From Oscillospiraceae bacterium (GTDB lineage Bacteria; Bacillota; Clostridia; Oscillospirales; SIG530): a stretch of DNA of 36,318 nucleotides. The notes under the pieces were generated by a model. The model did no database searches, had not been told where the DNA came from, and was given only the letters and a program-made list of their open reading frames with translations. Each line of letters begins with the position of its first letter. Positions within the stretch are counted from its first letter, which is position 1. The stretch is taken from contig SVND01000025.1 of the NCBI GenBank assembly GCA_015067075.1, positions 1-36,318 on the forward strand, given 5' to 3'. Position numbers and translations under genes: made by a program. Below, one piece after another: positions 1-7,166 of the stretch.

Positions 1-50
1 TATTTCAAAACCCGTTGACGAAAGTGGGCTTCTGATGTTATAATACTCAT
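1..50 (-). CDS. Partial transposase, N-terminus only (probable IS481-like)
   Basis: Only the first 16 codons are in the window; the gene continues leftward off the edge. The minus strand reads MSIITSEAHFRQRVLK from an ATG at 50-48. A good ribosome binding site (AGGAG, minus strand of 60-64) sits 9 bases upstream. A minus-strand extended -10 box (TGA-TATAAT, hexamer at 95-100) lies about 45 bases upstream of the start. The short N-terminus resembles the helix-turn-helix start of IS481-type DDE transposases of Clostridia, which begin with similar I-I-T-x-E-x-x-x-R-Q-R patterns; this is recalled resemblance, not a search. The catalytic domain is outside the window, so the identity is provisional. 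If right, an insertion-sequence end should lie somewhere in 100-180. Confidence 0.5.
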   Translation of the reverse strand, partial: MSIITSEAHFRQRVLK

Positions 51-605
51 TGGAAATAGCTCCTTTGTGATTTTTTGGTTGTGTGGTTATTACCATTATA
101 TCACATTTGGTGCTATTTCTCTTTTTTATTTGTCACCTATCAATTGTATCACAACAAAGAGTAAATTCGCAAAAAATATATAATATCTTATAATTCTTAT
201 TATATATTTAGCATTGCTAAAGAAAATCGTGCTGTGAAATTAGAAAAATAAAAAAGTGAAAAATGTGAAATAAAAAAACGAAAAAAATAATTTCACAAAA
301 ACAAATGTATTACGGGTTATAAGGCAGTCAAAGGTAAAAAAGCGGCAAAAAAGATTTTTTCTACTTTTTCACAAAGATTTTCACAGAAAAAAATGAAAAA
401 TGCGAATTACCAATTTAAAAAAGAGCTTTTTTAAGTAGTTTTTCAAGTTTTCCACAAGGTTTTCCACAGATGTTTTAATATTTTTTTATTGATTTTCAAT
501 CAGATCATATACTTTTACAAATGAAAAATAAAAATTATGAAAAAGATTCTCACAGAAAAAAAGCAGAGTAAAAAAGTAATTTTTTTCCGTGTTTTTATGA
601 AAAAA
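51..605. other. AT-rich gene-free stretch with DnaA-box-like cluster
   Basis: No credible gene is present; the plus-strand frame starting near 537 is a lysine-rich artefact running into the antisense of the PHP gene. The DNA is strongly AT-rich, with A and T tracts. Two TTTTCCACA sites (448-456 and 460-468, starts 12 bases apart) and one TTTTTCACA (365-373) fit the relaxed DnaA-box pattern TTWTNCACA. ATTTTCACA at 377-385 is one mismatch away. GATTYTCACAGAAAAAAA occurs twice, at 376-393 and about 545-562. No dnaA, dnaN or rpmH is near, so calling this an origin is not justified; a DnaA-binding cluster or chance in AT-rich DNA are both open. Confidence 0.4.
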
Positions 606-635
606 ATCCATTGCTTAAAAAGGAAAGCAATGGAT
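600..635 (-). terminator. Terminator of the moxR-PHP operon
   Basis: On the minus strand an 11-bp perfect stem (arms 625-635 and 606-616, 8-base loop) is followed by six T (complement of 600-605). It begins 8 bases after the stop of the PHP gene at 643. Confidence 0.85.
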
Positions 636-642
636 AAAAAAA

Positions 643-1347
643 TTATTCAGCATCTAAGGGAAATATTTTTGTTTGCCCGTTGCGGATCGCAAAGCAAAGG
701 TCTTCAATGCATTCAACTTCGTCTGGCACGTACATTCCCGCTGTGCCTGCTTGCTCTTTTATGTGCATATCTGTGCCGCCTGTATAATAAAAGCCGTCAA
801 TATCTTTGGTCAGCTCTTTTACTTGCTCCGTGCCGGGAGAAAAATGGGGATGTCCGTTGTAGATTTCCATTCCGTGCATGTATTTGAGGTCAAAGGGTTG
901 ATGCTTTTGTTCAATTCTGAAAGGATGAGCTTGAATCATTATAACATTTTCGCTACAGCAAAGCTCAAAAAGCTCTTTTTGCGAAAGCTCATAAAGAGGA
1001 TAATGCTTTCGGATGAAGCTTTCCGTTATGCCGTAAAGTAAAAAGTCAGCGTGCTTTGTTTTTTCCTCACCGTTTTCCATATAGCGTTGCCAAAAAAACA
1101 CCTCTGCACCAAGCATAGCAGTAACGCCGATTTTTTTGCCCATTTCTCGAGCCATGTGAAAATCAGCTAAAAAGCCTTCGATTCTGTCGTTTTTATCTTC
1201 ACCGAAGTTGACGATATGGTTATAGTGATTTGTCAAAACGTACATATCAATTCCCGCATTATGATGAACCTCGGAAATTCTTGCAGCAGGGATATGAGAG
1301 CAGGCACTGACGGAAAGAGAATGACAATGTGTATCTATTTTTTTCAT
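643..1347 (-). CDS. PHP-domain metal-dependent phosphoesterase
   Basis: The protein has 234 residues and carries the scattered metal ligands of the PHP (polymerase and histidinol phosphatase) fold: DTHCH at residues 5-9, a TNHYNH segment near 39, GAEVFF near 77, QAHPF near 136 and GGTDMH near 190. PHP proteins hydrolyse phosphoesters with two or three metal ions; the substrate here is unknown. The start is placed at the ATG at 1347 because AAAGG (1357-1361) sits 9 bases upstream; a TTG at 1356 would leave no room for a ribosome binding site. It is the last gene of the MoxR/DUF58/DUF4129 operon, 12 bases after the previous stop. A stand-alone PHP protein is not a standard partner of that system, so the functional link is uncertain. 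Confidence 0.85.
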   Translation of the reverse strand: MKKIDTHCHSLSVSACSHIPAARISEVHHNAGIDMYVLTNHYNHIVNFGEDKNDRIEGFLADFHMAREMGKKIGVTAMLGAEVFFWQRYMENGEEKTKHADFLLYGITESFIRKHYPLYELSQKELFELCCSENVIMIQAHPFRIEQKHQPFDLKYMHGMEIYNGHPHFSPGTEQVKELTKDIDGFYYTGGTDMHIKEQAGTAGMYVPDEVECIEDLCFAIRNGQTKIFPLDAE

Positions 1348-1359
1348 TTTTAACAACCT

Positions 1360-2664
1360 TTACAATATGGATTTAATTTTCGTAACCTCTTCATCTGAAG
1401 GCGTAATATTCCCGTAACGAGCTTTTTCATACGCATGAATAAGAGCTTGCGATTGTTCGTCGTTTATTACGCCCTTTTTAACAGCTTTTTTGCAGTTGTC
1501 GCGCGGAGTATACGCAACGGGACTATCCTTTAAAACGGAAAAAAGCCCTTTTTTATAGATAAATCGTGTCCGTGCGATATTATCTGAAAGCTCGCTGTAT
1601 TTTTCTTGTTTTTTAAACAGCGAAGAAAGCTTTGAAAATGAACTTATTTTGCTGACGGAATCGCCTTCTATAAAGTCTTCTATGTCTGATACGGACATAT
1701 CTGTTATAAGGCTTTTCCTGCTTTCAATGCGTTTTTTATATGAAGAAATGCTTGCTTTTATAACACCAACGATAAAAATGACGATTCCTGCAATTATTAT
1801 AAGTATGGCAATGCCTTCAACTATTTTAATAAAAAGTGAAGAGTCCATTTTTGACAGTATGTCATTGGCACTATCTGTATGGCCCGGCTTTACCATGGCG
1901 TCGCCTGACGTCGTATTTCCCGGATTACTTATATAACTGTCAGGGTCAATGCCTGAAAAAACGGAAAAAATCGCGCCGACAAGATATAAAATACCCTTTG
2001 AAAGCCACTGAGCCAAAGAGCTTGTTGCGGCAAAAGCTACAACAAAATTAGCAAAAAACAAAACAAGTGCGGCAAAAACGGCTATATACACAATATTTCT
2101 TTTTTTAACCGAATTATTTATGGGTATACGCGTGTTTACATACCATCCGCTCATTAAAACGCGCTCGCAGCAAATGAGAATAAGCGCCGCAAAAACGGTG
2201 ATAATGCTAAGCAGCTCAACGATCCATCTATCCTTAGAAAGTTCGGGACGGGAAAACATAAGGGATGCAATAAGGAAAAAAATGCAGGCAATAACGAGAA
2301 GCGGAGCAAGGCGCATTCCCGGAACGGCGTACCTTGGAAGCACGACCTGTTTTATGAAAAAAAGTGCTGATAAAACAACGCCAAAGCCCAAAGCTATTTC
2401 ACCGATATTGAAAACCAACGCTAAAATAACGGCAAAACCTGCACTTAAAAGGAAAAGAATAAATTTTAAAAGAGAGGATCGTGTCTTTGAAGCAAAAATT
2501 CCACAGCTTATGGCAAAAGGAGTAAAAGAAAAAATAGTGAGTATGTCTAAAAATTCGATTCCGAAAACGTAAAGAAAGATGGGCATCAGCCAAAGACAGG
2601 CGGCAAGAAGAATTATTGATTCAACACAGTTGCGCGAAAGCCTGTAAAAATATTCACCTGTCAT
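1360..2664 (-). CDS. Multi-spanning membrane protein with DUF4129-like C-terminus
   Basis: The protein has 434 residues. The N-terminal 245 or so hold about seven or eight hydrophobic segments, another lies near 285-305, and a soluble tail follows. The tail has the DUF4129 signature: a TPRDNCKKA segment and a final HAYEKARYG motif followed by an S-D-E-E-V helix. DUF4129 usually ends TgpA-type proteins, in which membrane segments and an extracytoplasmic transglutaminase-like domain come first. No transglutaminase Cys-His-Asp domain is visible here. The gene lies 21 bases downstream of a DUF58 gene and two genes after moxR, the usual order for this system. A role in cell-envelope protein assembly or remodelling is inferred from context only. 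Confidence 0.75.
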   Translation of the reverse strand: MTGEYFYRLSRNCVESIILLAACLWLMPIFLYVFGIEFLDILTIFSFTPFAISCGIFASKTRSSLLKFILFLLSAGFAVILALVFNIGEIALGFGVVLSALFFIKQVVLPRYAVPGMRLAPLLVIACIFFLIASLMFSRPELSKDRWIVELLSIITVFAALILICCERVLMSGWYVNTRIPINNSVKKRNIVYIAVFAALVLFFANFVVAFAATSSLAQWLSKGILYLVGAIFSVFSGIDPDSYISNPGNTTSGDAMVKPGHTDSANDILSKMDSSLFIKIVEGIAILIIIAGIVIFIVGVIKASISSYKKRIESRKSLITDMSVSDIEDFIEGDSVSKISSFSKLSSLFKKQEKYSELSDNIARTRFIYKKGLFSVLKDSPVAYTPRDNCKKAVKKGVINDEQSQALIHAYEKARYGNITPSDEEVTKIKSIL

Positions 2665-2685
2665 GACATACCTCTCCTTCTGAGT

Positions 2686-3783
2686 TTATTTTTTGTAAAA
2701 ATGCTCAAGCCCTATATTAAAAATTTCAACGAAGTTACCTTTTTCACGTAAAAGCTGTGCTTGCTGTAAAAGTCGCTCGTCCATAAAAGCGGTAACAAGC
2801 AAAATATCCTTTCCCGTGACACCGTCTTTTAATTTATCTTCAATAAAACGGTAAAAGGAGTGATAAAAACCGTATTCAACTCTGGCAAGCTCTGTTAAAA
2901 TAGTGTAAAACTGCGCCGTACCATTCAAAGGCTCAATACAGTTGATATTTCCGCCCTTACTGCTGAAGGCGTTGCTGTCAAAGCCGACGCGGACACCGTT
3001 GTCTATTGCCGTTTCTGCAAAAGTGGCACAGCAGGAGATACCGAAATCAATAATTTTTTGAGAAACGTCATCGGAGCTCATCTGTGAAAGAGGATCCACC
3101 TCTGCGTTAAACCAAATAAGCATGTCCGAATGAGTGGAATGGTCGTATTTGTACGTCTGTAAGCTGTCTGTACGAGCCGTAGCCTTCCAGCTTATCCTGT
3201 TAAGCGGGTCGCCGTATTGATATGGGCGAGTTCCCGCAATAAAGAAAGGATCCTCCATAATAAAACGGCGGACGATAAGATCACCCATCCAGTTATGAGA
3301 AGGCAAATTTATCATACTTTTATCGGCAGGAACGGGATAAACGACCAAGGGTGCATCAATTGAGTATTGCTTTGACATTTCCCCTGAAAGCCCCAAAAGG
3401 TCCGAGGTAGTAATACTAACGGTATTAAGACTGTATTCACCACGTTTTTTGCAACGGATAATGTTTTTTCTCGTAACGCTTGTATAAGGTAAAAGACTAA
3501 AAACGCTTCTGCAGTATTTATTATATCTGACGTAAATACCGGGACGCGGGAGAATTTCAAGATTTTCGCTTAAGCCGATGTCTGCGGAAAGCCAGCCGAT
3601 GGGTAATATCTTTTTATTTTCGATCTTTTCATATAAAAAAACCTCTTCGCCCTCAAAAACGGCGTTTTCGGAAAGCTCTCTGCTGTAATTGAGATTACGG
3701 AAAACAAAAAGCCTGTAGATAATAAATTCAATTATCATAAAAATCAAAAGAGAAATGACAAGCTTTACAGCGAATGATTCCAT
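2686..3783 (-). CDS. DUF58 domain-containing protein (vWA-like partner of MoxR)
   Basis: The protein has 365 residues, with one or two N-terminal membrane segments (about 5-30), a beta-rich middle, and the DUF58 hallmark at residues 184-205: G-T-R-P-Y-Q-Y-G-D-P followed by N-R-I-S-W-K-A-T-A-R. DUF58 proteins have a von Willebrand A-like core and are near-constant neighbours of MoxR ATPases, which are thought to act on them as chaperones. Its ATG (3783-3781) directly abuts the moxR stop codon (3786-3784), so the two are almost certainly translationally coupled. The biochemical role of the pair is not established, and nothing in the sequence narrows it. Confidence 0.88.
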   Translation of the reverse strand: MESFAVKLVISLLIFMIIEFIIYRLFVFRNLNYSRELSENAVFEGEEVFLYEKIENKKILPIGWLSADIGLSENLEILPRPGIYVRYNKYCRSVFSLLPYTSVTRKNIIRCKKRGEYSLNTVSITTSDLLGLSGEMSKQYSIDAPLVVYPVPADKSMINLPSHNWMGDLIVRRFIMEDPFFIAGTRPYQYGDPLNRISWKATARTDSLQTYKYDHSTHSDMLIWFNAEVDPLSQMSSDDVSQKIIDFGISCCATFAETAIDNGVRVGFDSNAFSSKGGNINCIEPLNGTAQFYTILTELARVEYGFYHSFYRFIEDKLKDGVTGKDILLVTAFMDERLLQQAQLLREKGNFVEIFNIGLEHFYKK

Positions 3784-4743
3784 TTACGGATTCTCTCTTT
3801 TCTCTGCCGGAGCTTCTGTAACGGCAAGGATTTTGTCAATAAGCTCAGATGCGTCGTCGCGACGGGAGCGGGATAAAACACGAAGAACAAGCCTGTGAGA
3901 AAGAACCTTTTTCGCCATGTATTTAACGTCGTCGGGGATAACAAAGGAGCGTGAATTAACGGCGGCATAGGCTTGACAAGCGCGCATAAGCGCCAAAGCC
4001 GCACGAGGGCTTGCACCCAACGCCACGTCGGAGTGGTTGCGTGTAGCTTCGCAAATAGCGATAATGTAAGCCATAATATCGTCGTCAACGTGGATATTTT
4101 TGCAGTCTTCAACTATTTGGCGAAGCTGCTGTGCGGAAACGACCTGAACAAGCTCCTGCTCAGGCGTGCCGACACGGTATCTGCGCAAAATTTCCATGGA
4201 GTCCTCGCTGTTTGTATAGCCGATGTCTATTTTCATTAAAAATCTGTCAAGCTGTGCCTCGGGCAATGCAAAAGTGCCTTGTGTTTCAATGGGATTTTGC
4301 GTTGCAATAACGAAAAATATATCACTTAAAGCTTTTGTTTCACCGTCAACGGTGACCTGCTTTTCCTGCATACATTCCAAAAGCGCCGACTGCGTTCTTG
4401 GCGTTGCGCGGTTTATTTCGTCAGCAAGAACAATGTTGGAGAAAACGGGACCGGGACGGAAGGTAAATTCGTTTGTCTGTCTGTTGTAAAAATTGATGCC
4501 CGAAATATCGGAGGGCAAAAGGTCGGGTGTAAACTGAATACGTTTAAAGTCACAGCCAATACTTTTTGCAAGAGCACGCGCAAGCAGAGTCTTACCAACT
4601 CCCGGTACGTCCTCAAGCAAAACGTGTCCGCCCGCAAAAAGAGCAGTTGTAACTAAAGTAATGACCTCATCTCTGCCGATAAAGGCCTTTCTGATATTTT
4701 CTTTAATCGCCTCGGCAAATTTACCGACCGTTACAGCATCCAT
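3784..4743 (-). CDS. MoxR-family AAA+ ATPase
   Basis: This 319-residue AAA+ ATPase has Walker A at residues 44-52 (EDVPGVGKT), Walker B at about 106-109 (LADE), followed by the typical INRATPRTQSALLECMQE helix, and the sensor sequence ATQNP near 149. Length and motifs are standard for MoxR/RavA-type ATPases, which remodel vWA-containing partners; the partner here is the abutting DUF58 protein. The ATG at 4743 is preceded by GGGAGG at good spacing. It is the first gene of a four-gene minus-strand operon driven by the promoter at 4773-4801 and ending at the terminator near 600. Confidence 0.93.
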   Translation of the reverse strand: MDAVTVGKFAEAIKENIRKAFIGRDEVITLVTTALFAGGHVLLEDVPGVGKTLLARALAKSIGCDFKRIQFTPDLLPSDISGINFYNRQTNEFTFRPGPVFSNIVLADEINRATPRTQSALLECMQEKQVTVDGETKALSDIFFVIATQNPIETQGTFALPEAQLDRFLMKIDIGYTNSEDSMEILRRYRVGTPEQELVQVVSAQQLRQIVEDCKNIHVDDDIMAYIIAICEATRNHSDVALGASPRAALALMRACQAYAAVNSRSFVIPDDVKYMAKKVLSHRLVLRVLSRSRRDDASELIDKILAVTEAPAEKRENP

Positions 4744-4772
4744 AAATGCATCCTCCCGAAAGATTTGTTTTT

Positions 4773-4801
4773 ATTATACAACAACCGCAAATAAAAGGCA
4801 A
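4773..4801 (-). promoter_or_regulatory. Sigma-A promoter of the moxR operon
   Basis: On the minus strand TTGCCT (complement of 4796-4801), 17 bases, then TATAAT (complement of 4773-4778). It lies about 30 bases upstream of the moxR start and is divergent from the folD promoter. Confidence 0.75.
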
Positions 4802-4832
4802 GAGAAATACAAACAATTTATTTGACATTTTA

Positions 4833-4861
4833 TTGACATTGTTGTCGCAATGGGGTATAAT
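4833..4861 (+). promoter_or_regulatory. Consensus sigma-A promoter of folD operon
   Basis: TTGACA (4833-4838), 17 bases, TATAAT (4856-4861), then a 36-base leader to the folD ATG. Both hexamers match consensus perfectly, which suggests strong constitutive transcription. Confidence 0.9.
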
Positions 4862-4897
4862 AAATATAAACTAATATATAATAGGGAGAATATTTTT

Positions 4898-5746
4898 ATG
4901 TCTGAACCTAAGATACTTTGCGGTAAAACAGTAGCCGCCGCAGTTGAAGCTGACCTTAAGGTACGCGTTGCGGCGATAATAGAAAAAACGGGAAAGGTTC
5001 CCGCTTTGGCAACGATTCTCGTTGGAGAAAATCCCTCCTCCGTTACATATGTTCGCATGAAGGGAAATGCTTGCCGTCGTGTAGGTATGGAGCCCGTTAA
5101 AATAGAGCTGCCTGAGGAAACAACGACGGAAGAGCTTTTGGCTGAAATAGACCGTCTTAATAAAGACGACCGCATTTGCGGTATTTTGCTTCAGCATCCT
5201 GTACCGAAGCATATTGACGAGCAAAAATGCTTCAACTTTATTGCGCCCGAAAAGGACGTTGACGGTGTAAACGTAACAAGCTTCGGCGCAATGACGATGC
5301 AGCTTGACGCATACAAGTCAGCCACGCCTTTTTCCATCATGTCTATCCTCAAATATTATAATATCGAGCTTGAAGGCAAGCATGCTGTTGTTGTGGGACG
5401 CAGTCCCATTCTCGGCAAGCCTGTTTCCATGCTCCTTCTCAATGAGAATGCGACGGTTACAATTTGCCATTCCCGTACAAAGGATCTGCCCTATTATACA
5501 AAGCAGGCTGATATTCTCGTTGCCGCTGTGGGCAAGCCAAAGTTCATTCAGGCTGATTGGGTAAAGGACGGCGTTGTTTTAGTTGATGCAGGCTATAATG
5601 CCGGAAACGTAGGCGATATTGACCTTGAAGCGTGTGCGCCGAAGTCAAGCGCATATACACCTGTACCCGGCGGAGTTGGCCCTGTCACCATAGCAAAGCT
5701 TATGGAGCAGACGGTTATTTCAGCTGAAAAGCATATGAGCAAATAA
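4898..5746 (+). CDS. folD: Bifunctional methylenetetrahydrofolate dehydrogenase/cyclohydrolase
   Basis: FolD oxidises 5,10-methylene-THF to methenyl-THF using NAD(P)+ and hydrolyses it to 10-formyl-THF in cytoplasmic one-carbon metabolism. The 282-residue protein has the expected length. The active-site helix SVTYVRMKGNACRRVG contains Tyr51 and the catalytic Lys55; GILLQHPVP follows, then the Rossmann segment VVVGRSPILGKP, and the C-terminal PGGVGPVT signature. The ATG at 4898 has AGGGAG (4883-4888) 9 bases upstream; an ATG 48 bases earlier lies in the promoter region and is not used. It heads a plus-strand run with a phosphatase, rimI, a Nudix hydrolase and dprA. Confidence 0.97.
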   Translation: MSEPKILCGKTVAAAVEADLKVRVAAIIEKTGKVPALATILVGENPSSVTYVRMKGNACRRVGMEPVKIELPEETTTEELLAEIDRLNKDDRICGILLQHPVPKHIDEQKCFNFIAPEKDVDGVNVTSFGAMTMQLDAYKSATPFSIMSILKYYNIELEGKHAVVVGRSPILGKPVSMLLLNENATVTICHSRTKDLPYYTKQADILVAAVGKPKFIQADWVKDGVVLVDAGYNAGNVGDIDLEACAPKSSAYTPVPGGVGPVTIAKLMEQTVISAEKHMSK

Positions 5747-5770
5747 ATTTTAGCGAGAGGCGATAGCATT

Positions 5771-6205
5771 TTGAAAAAGCTTGCTTTTATCTGTACGGGC
5801 AATACGTGCCGCAGTCCCATGGCAGAAGCTATGATGAAAAAGCTTTTGGCTGACGCGGAGATTAACGATATTGAAGTCAGCTCAGGCGGTATCAGTGTAA
5901 TTTTTCCTCAGCCCGCAAGTGAAAACGCCGTAATTGCCGCCGCGGAGCAGGGCTTGGATATTTCCGGGCATAGCTCTCGCCATATGAACGAGGCTTGCGA
6001 TGGCGCGGATTATATTTTTGGTATGACACAGGCACATTGCGATGTGCTTCGCCTTGCCATGCCTGAAAAAAGCGATAAGATTTTGCGCTTGGACCGTGAT
6101 AAGGATATAACCGACCCTTACGGCGGCACGCTAGAGGATTACAGAGCGGCGCTTGCGCAAATTAAAGCGGCGGAAAAGAAGCTTTTGGGAAGGCTGTTTA
6201 GATGA
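5771..6205 (+). CDS. ywlE: Low-molecular-weight phosphatase, YwlE-type (probable protein-arginine phosphatase)
   Basis: The 144-residue protein has the P-loop CTGNTCRS: nucleophile Cys8, Arg14 and Ser15 of the C-x5-R-S motif. The general-acid Asp is Asp115 in DPYGG. Tyrosine-specific family members usually have a bulky hydrophobic residue (I) at the fifth loop position; Thr there, as in Bacillus YwlE, is the residue reported to favour phosphoarginine. Thr12 here therefore suggests an arginine phosphatase opposing McsB, although no mcsB is in the window. The start is a TTG at 5771 with AGAGG upstream, because the protein begins MKKLAFICTGN with no room to extend. The stop overlaps the next gene by four bases (ATGA), indicating translational coupling to rimI. 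Confidence 0.85.
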   Translation: MKKLAFICTGNTCRSPMAEAMMKKLLADAEINDIEVSSGGISVIFPQPASENAVIAAAEQGLDISGHSSRHMNEACDGADYIFGMTQAHCDVLRLAMPEKSDKILRLDRDKDITDPYGGTLEDYRAALAQIKAAEKKLLGRLFR

Positions 6206-6639
6206 TGGAGCTGCGCTATTTAAAAAAAGAGGATATACCGATGCTTGCAAAGCTTGAATCGGAGATATTTTCTGACGGCTGGAGCGAAAAAAGTCTTTTT
6301 GAAGCAGTCTTGAATGAAAATTACAAAATTCTCGGTTCTTTTAAAGGCGAGGAGCTTTGCGGCTATATTATTTTGATTTTTACTGCCGATGAAGCGGAGC
6401 TTGCAAGGATTGCCACAGCGCCGCAATACAGAAAGCAAGGCATAGGGGCAAAAATAATGGAAAAAGCCTGCGAGCTTTGCGAAAAAAGTAATATAAAGGA
6501 GTTTTTCCTTGAGGTGCGCGAGCAAAACGAAGCTGGACAGCGCCTTTATAAAAAATTCGGTTTCACTGTGTGCGGAAAACGAAAGGGGTATTACAGCAAC
6601 CCGACGGATAATGCTGTTTTGATGAAAAAAGAGATGTAA
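6202..6639 (+). CDS. rimI: Ribosomal protein S18-alanine N-acetyltransferase (GNAT)
   Basis: This is a GNAT acetyltransferase of 145 residues. The acetyl-CoA binding segment is IATAPQYRKQGIGAKIM (R/Q-x-x-G-x-G/A pattern), and the RimI-like ending includes FFLEVREQNEAGQRLYKKFGF and GKRKGYY near residues 105-130. RimI acetylates the N-terminus of ribosomal protein S18. In many Firmicutes it sits with tsaE/tsaB/tsaD; here it lies between a YwlE phosphatase and a Nudix hydrolase, so a different N-acetyl target cannot be excluded. There are two adjacent ATG codons at 6202 and 6205; the first overlaps the upstream stop. Confidence 0.88.
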   Translation: MMELRYLKKEDIPMLAKLESEIFSDGWSEKSLFEAVLNENYKILGSFKGEELCGYIILIFTADEAELARIATAPQYRKQGIGAKIMEKACELCEKSNIKEFFLEVREQNEAGQRLYKKFGFTVCGKRKGYYSNPTDNAVLMKKEM

Positions 6640-6652
6640 GGAGCTGATAAGC

Positions 6653-7156
6653 TTGGAATTATGGGATATTTATACGCGCGACAGAGTTAAGACAGGACGC
6701 TTGCACCGTCGCGGAAAGCCCATGCGCCGCGGTGACTATCATCTTGTGGTACATATCTGGATAAGAAACTCAAAGGGCGAATACCTTATTCAAAAAAGAG
6801 CTGATACAGTTGAAATGTGTCCGGGCTTATGGGCAGTAACAGGCGGCTCTGCCGTTGCAGGCGATGACAGCGTTACTGCGATGCTTCGTGAAACGAAGGA
6901 GGAAATGGGCTTAACGCTTGATATAGAAAAGGCTCAACTGATATTTAAACTCAGAAGGCGCAATTCCCTTGCTGATATATGGCTGTATACGGCGGATATC
7001 GACGATGCTGATATAACGCTTCAAAAAGAAGAGGTAAGCGATTTCATGTGGGCAACAAAAGAGAAGATATATGAAATGGCAGACAGACGTGAGTTTTTGC
7101 GCTATGAATATATTGACCGCTTTTTTGCCGCGGTGGAAGGAAGTATAAGTAGCTGA
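6653..7156 (+). CDS. Nudix hydrolase (isopentenyl-diphosphate isomerase-like subgroup)
   Basis: The 167-residue protein has the Nudix box at residues 65-86: Gly65, then RETKEEMG with Arg79, Glu80, Glu83 and Glu84 in place. The position that is usually Glu (71) is Asp, a common variant in the branch with GGSAVAGDDS. The N-terminal ELWDIYTRD start is typical of a Nudix branch related to IPP isomerase and often annotated as such, but substrates in this branch are mostly unassigned. The start is a TTG at 6653 with AGGAG 9 bases upstream, overlapping the end of rimI. It is followed after 10 bases by dprA, in the same operon. Confidence 0.87.
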   Translation: MELWDIYTRDRVKTGRLHRRGKPMRRGDYHLVVHIWIRNSKGEYLIQKRADTVEMCPGLWAVTGGSAVAGDDSVTAMLRETKEEMGLTLDIEKAQLIFKLRRRNSLADIWLYTADIDDADITLQKEEVSDFMWATKEKIYEMADRREFLRYEYIDRFFAAVEGSISS

Positions 7157-7166
7157 GGAGAAAGCT

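Noticed and set aside
15-44. Plus-strand TTGACG-N18-TATAAT near the left edge
   Set aside because: It lies inside the minus-strand transposase-like coding sequence and no plus-strand gene follows.
537-887. 116-residue plus-strand frame
   Set aside because: Low-complexity lysine-rich start, then antisense to the PHP gene and across its terminator; no ribosome binding site.
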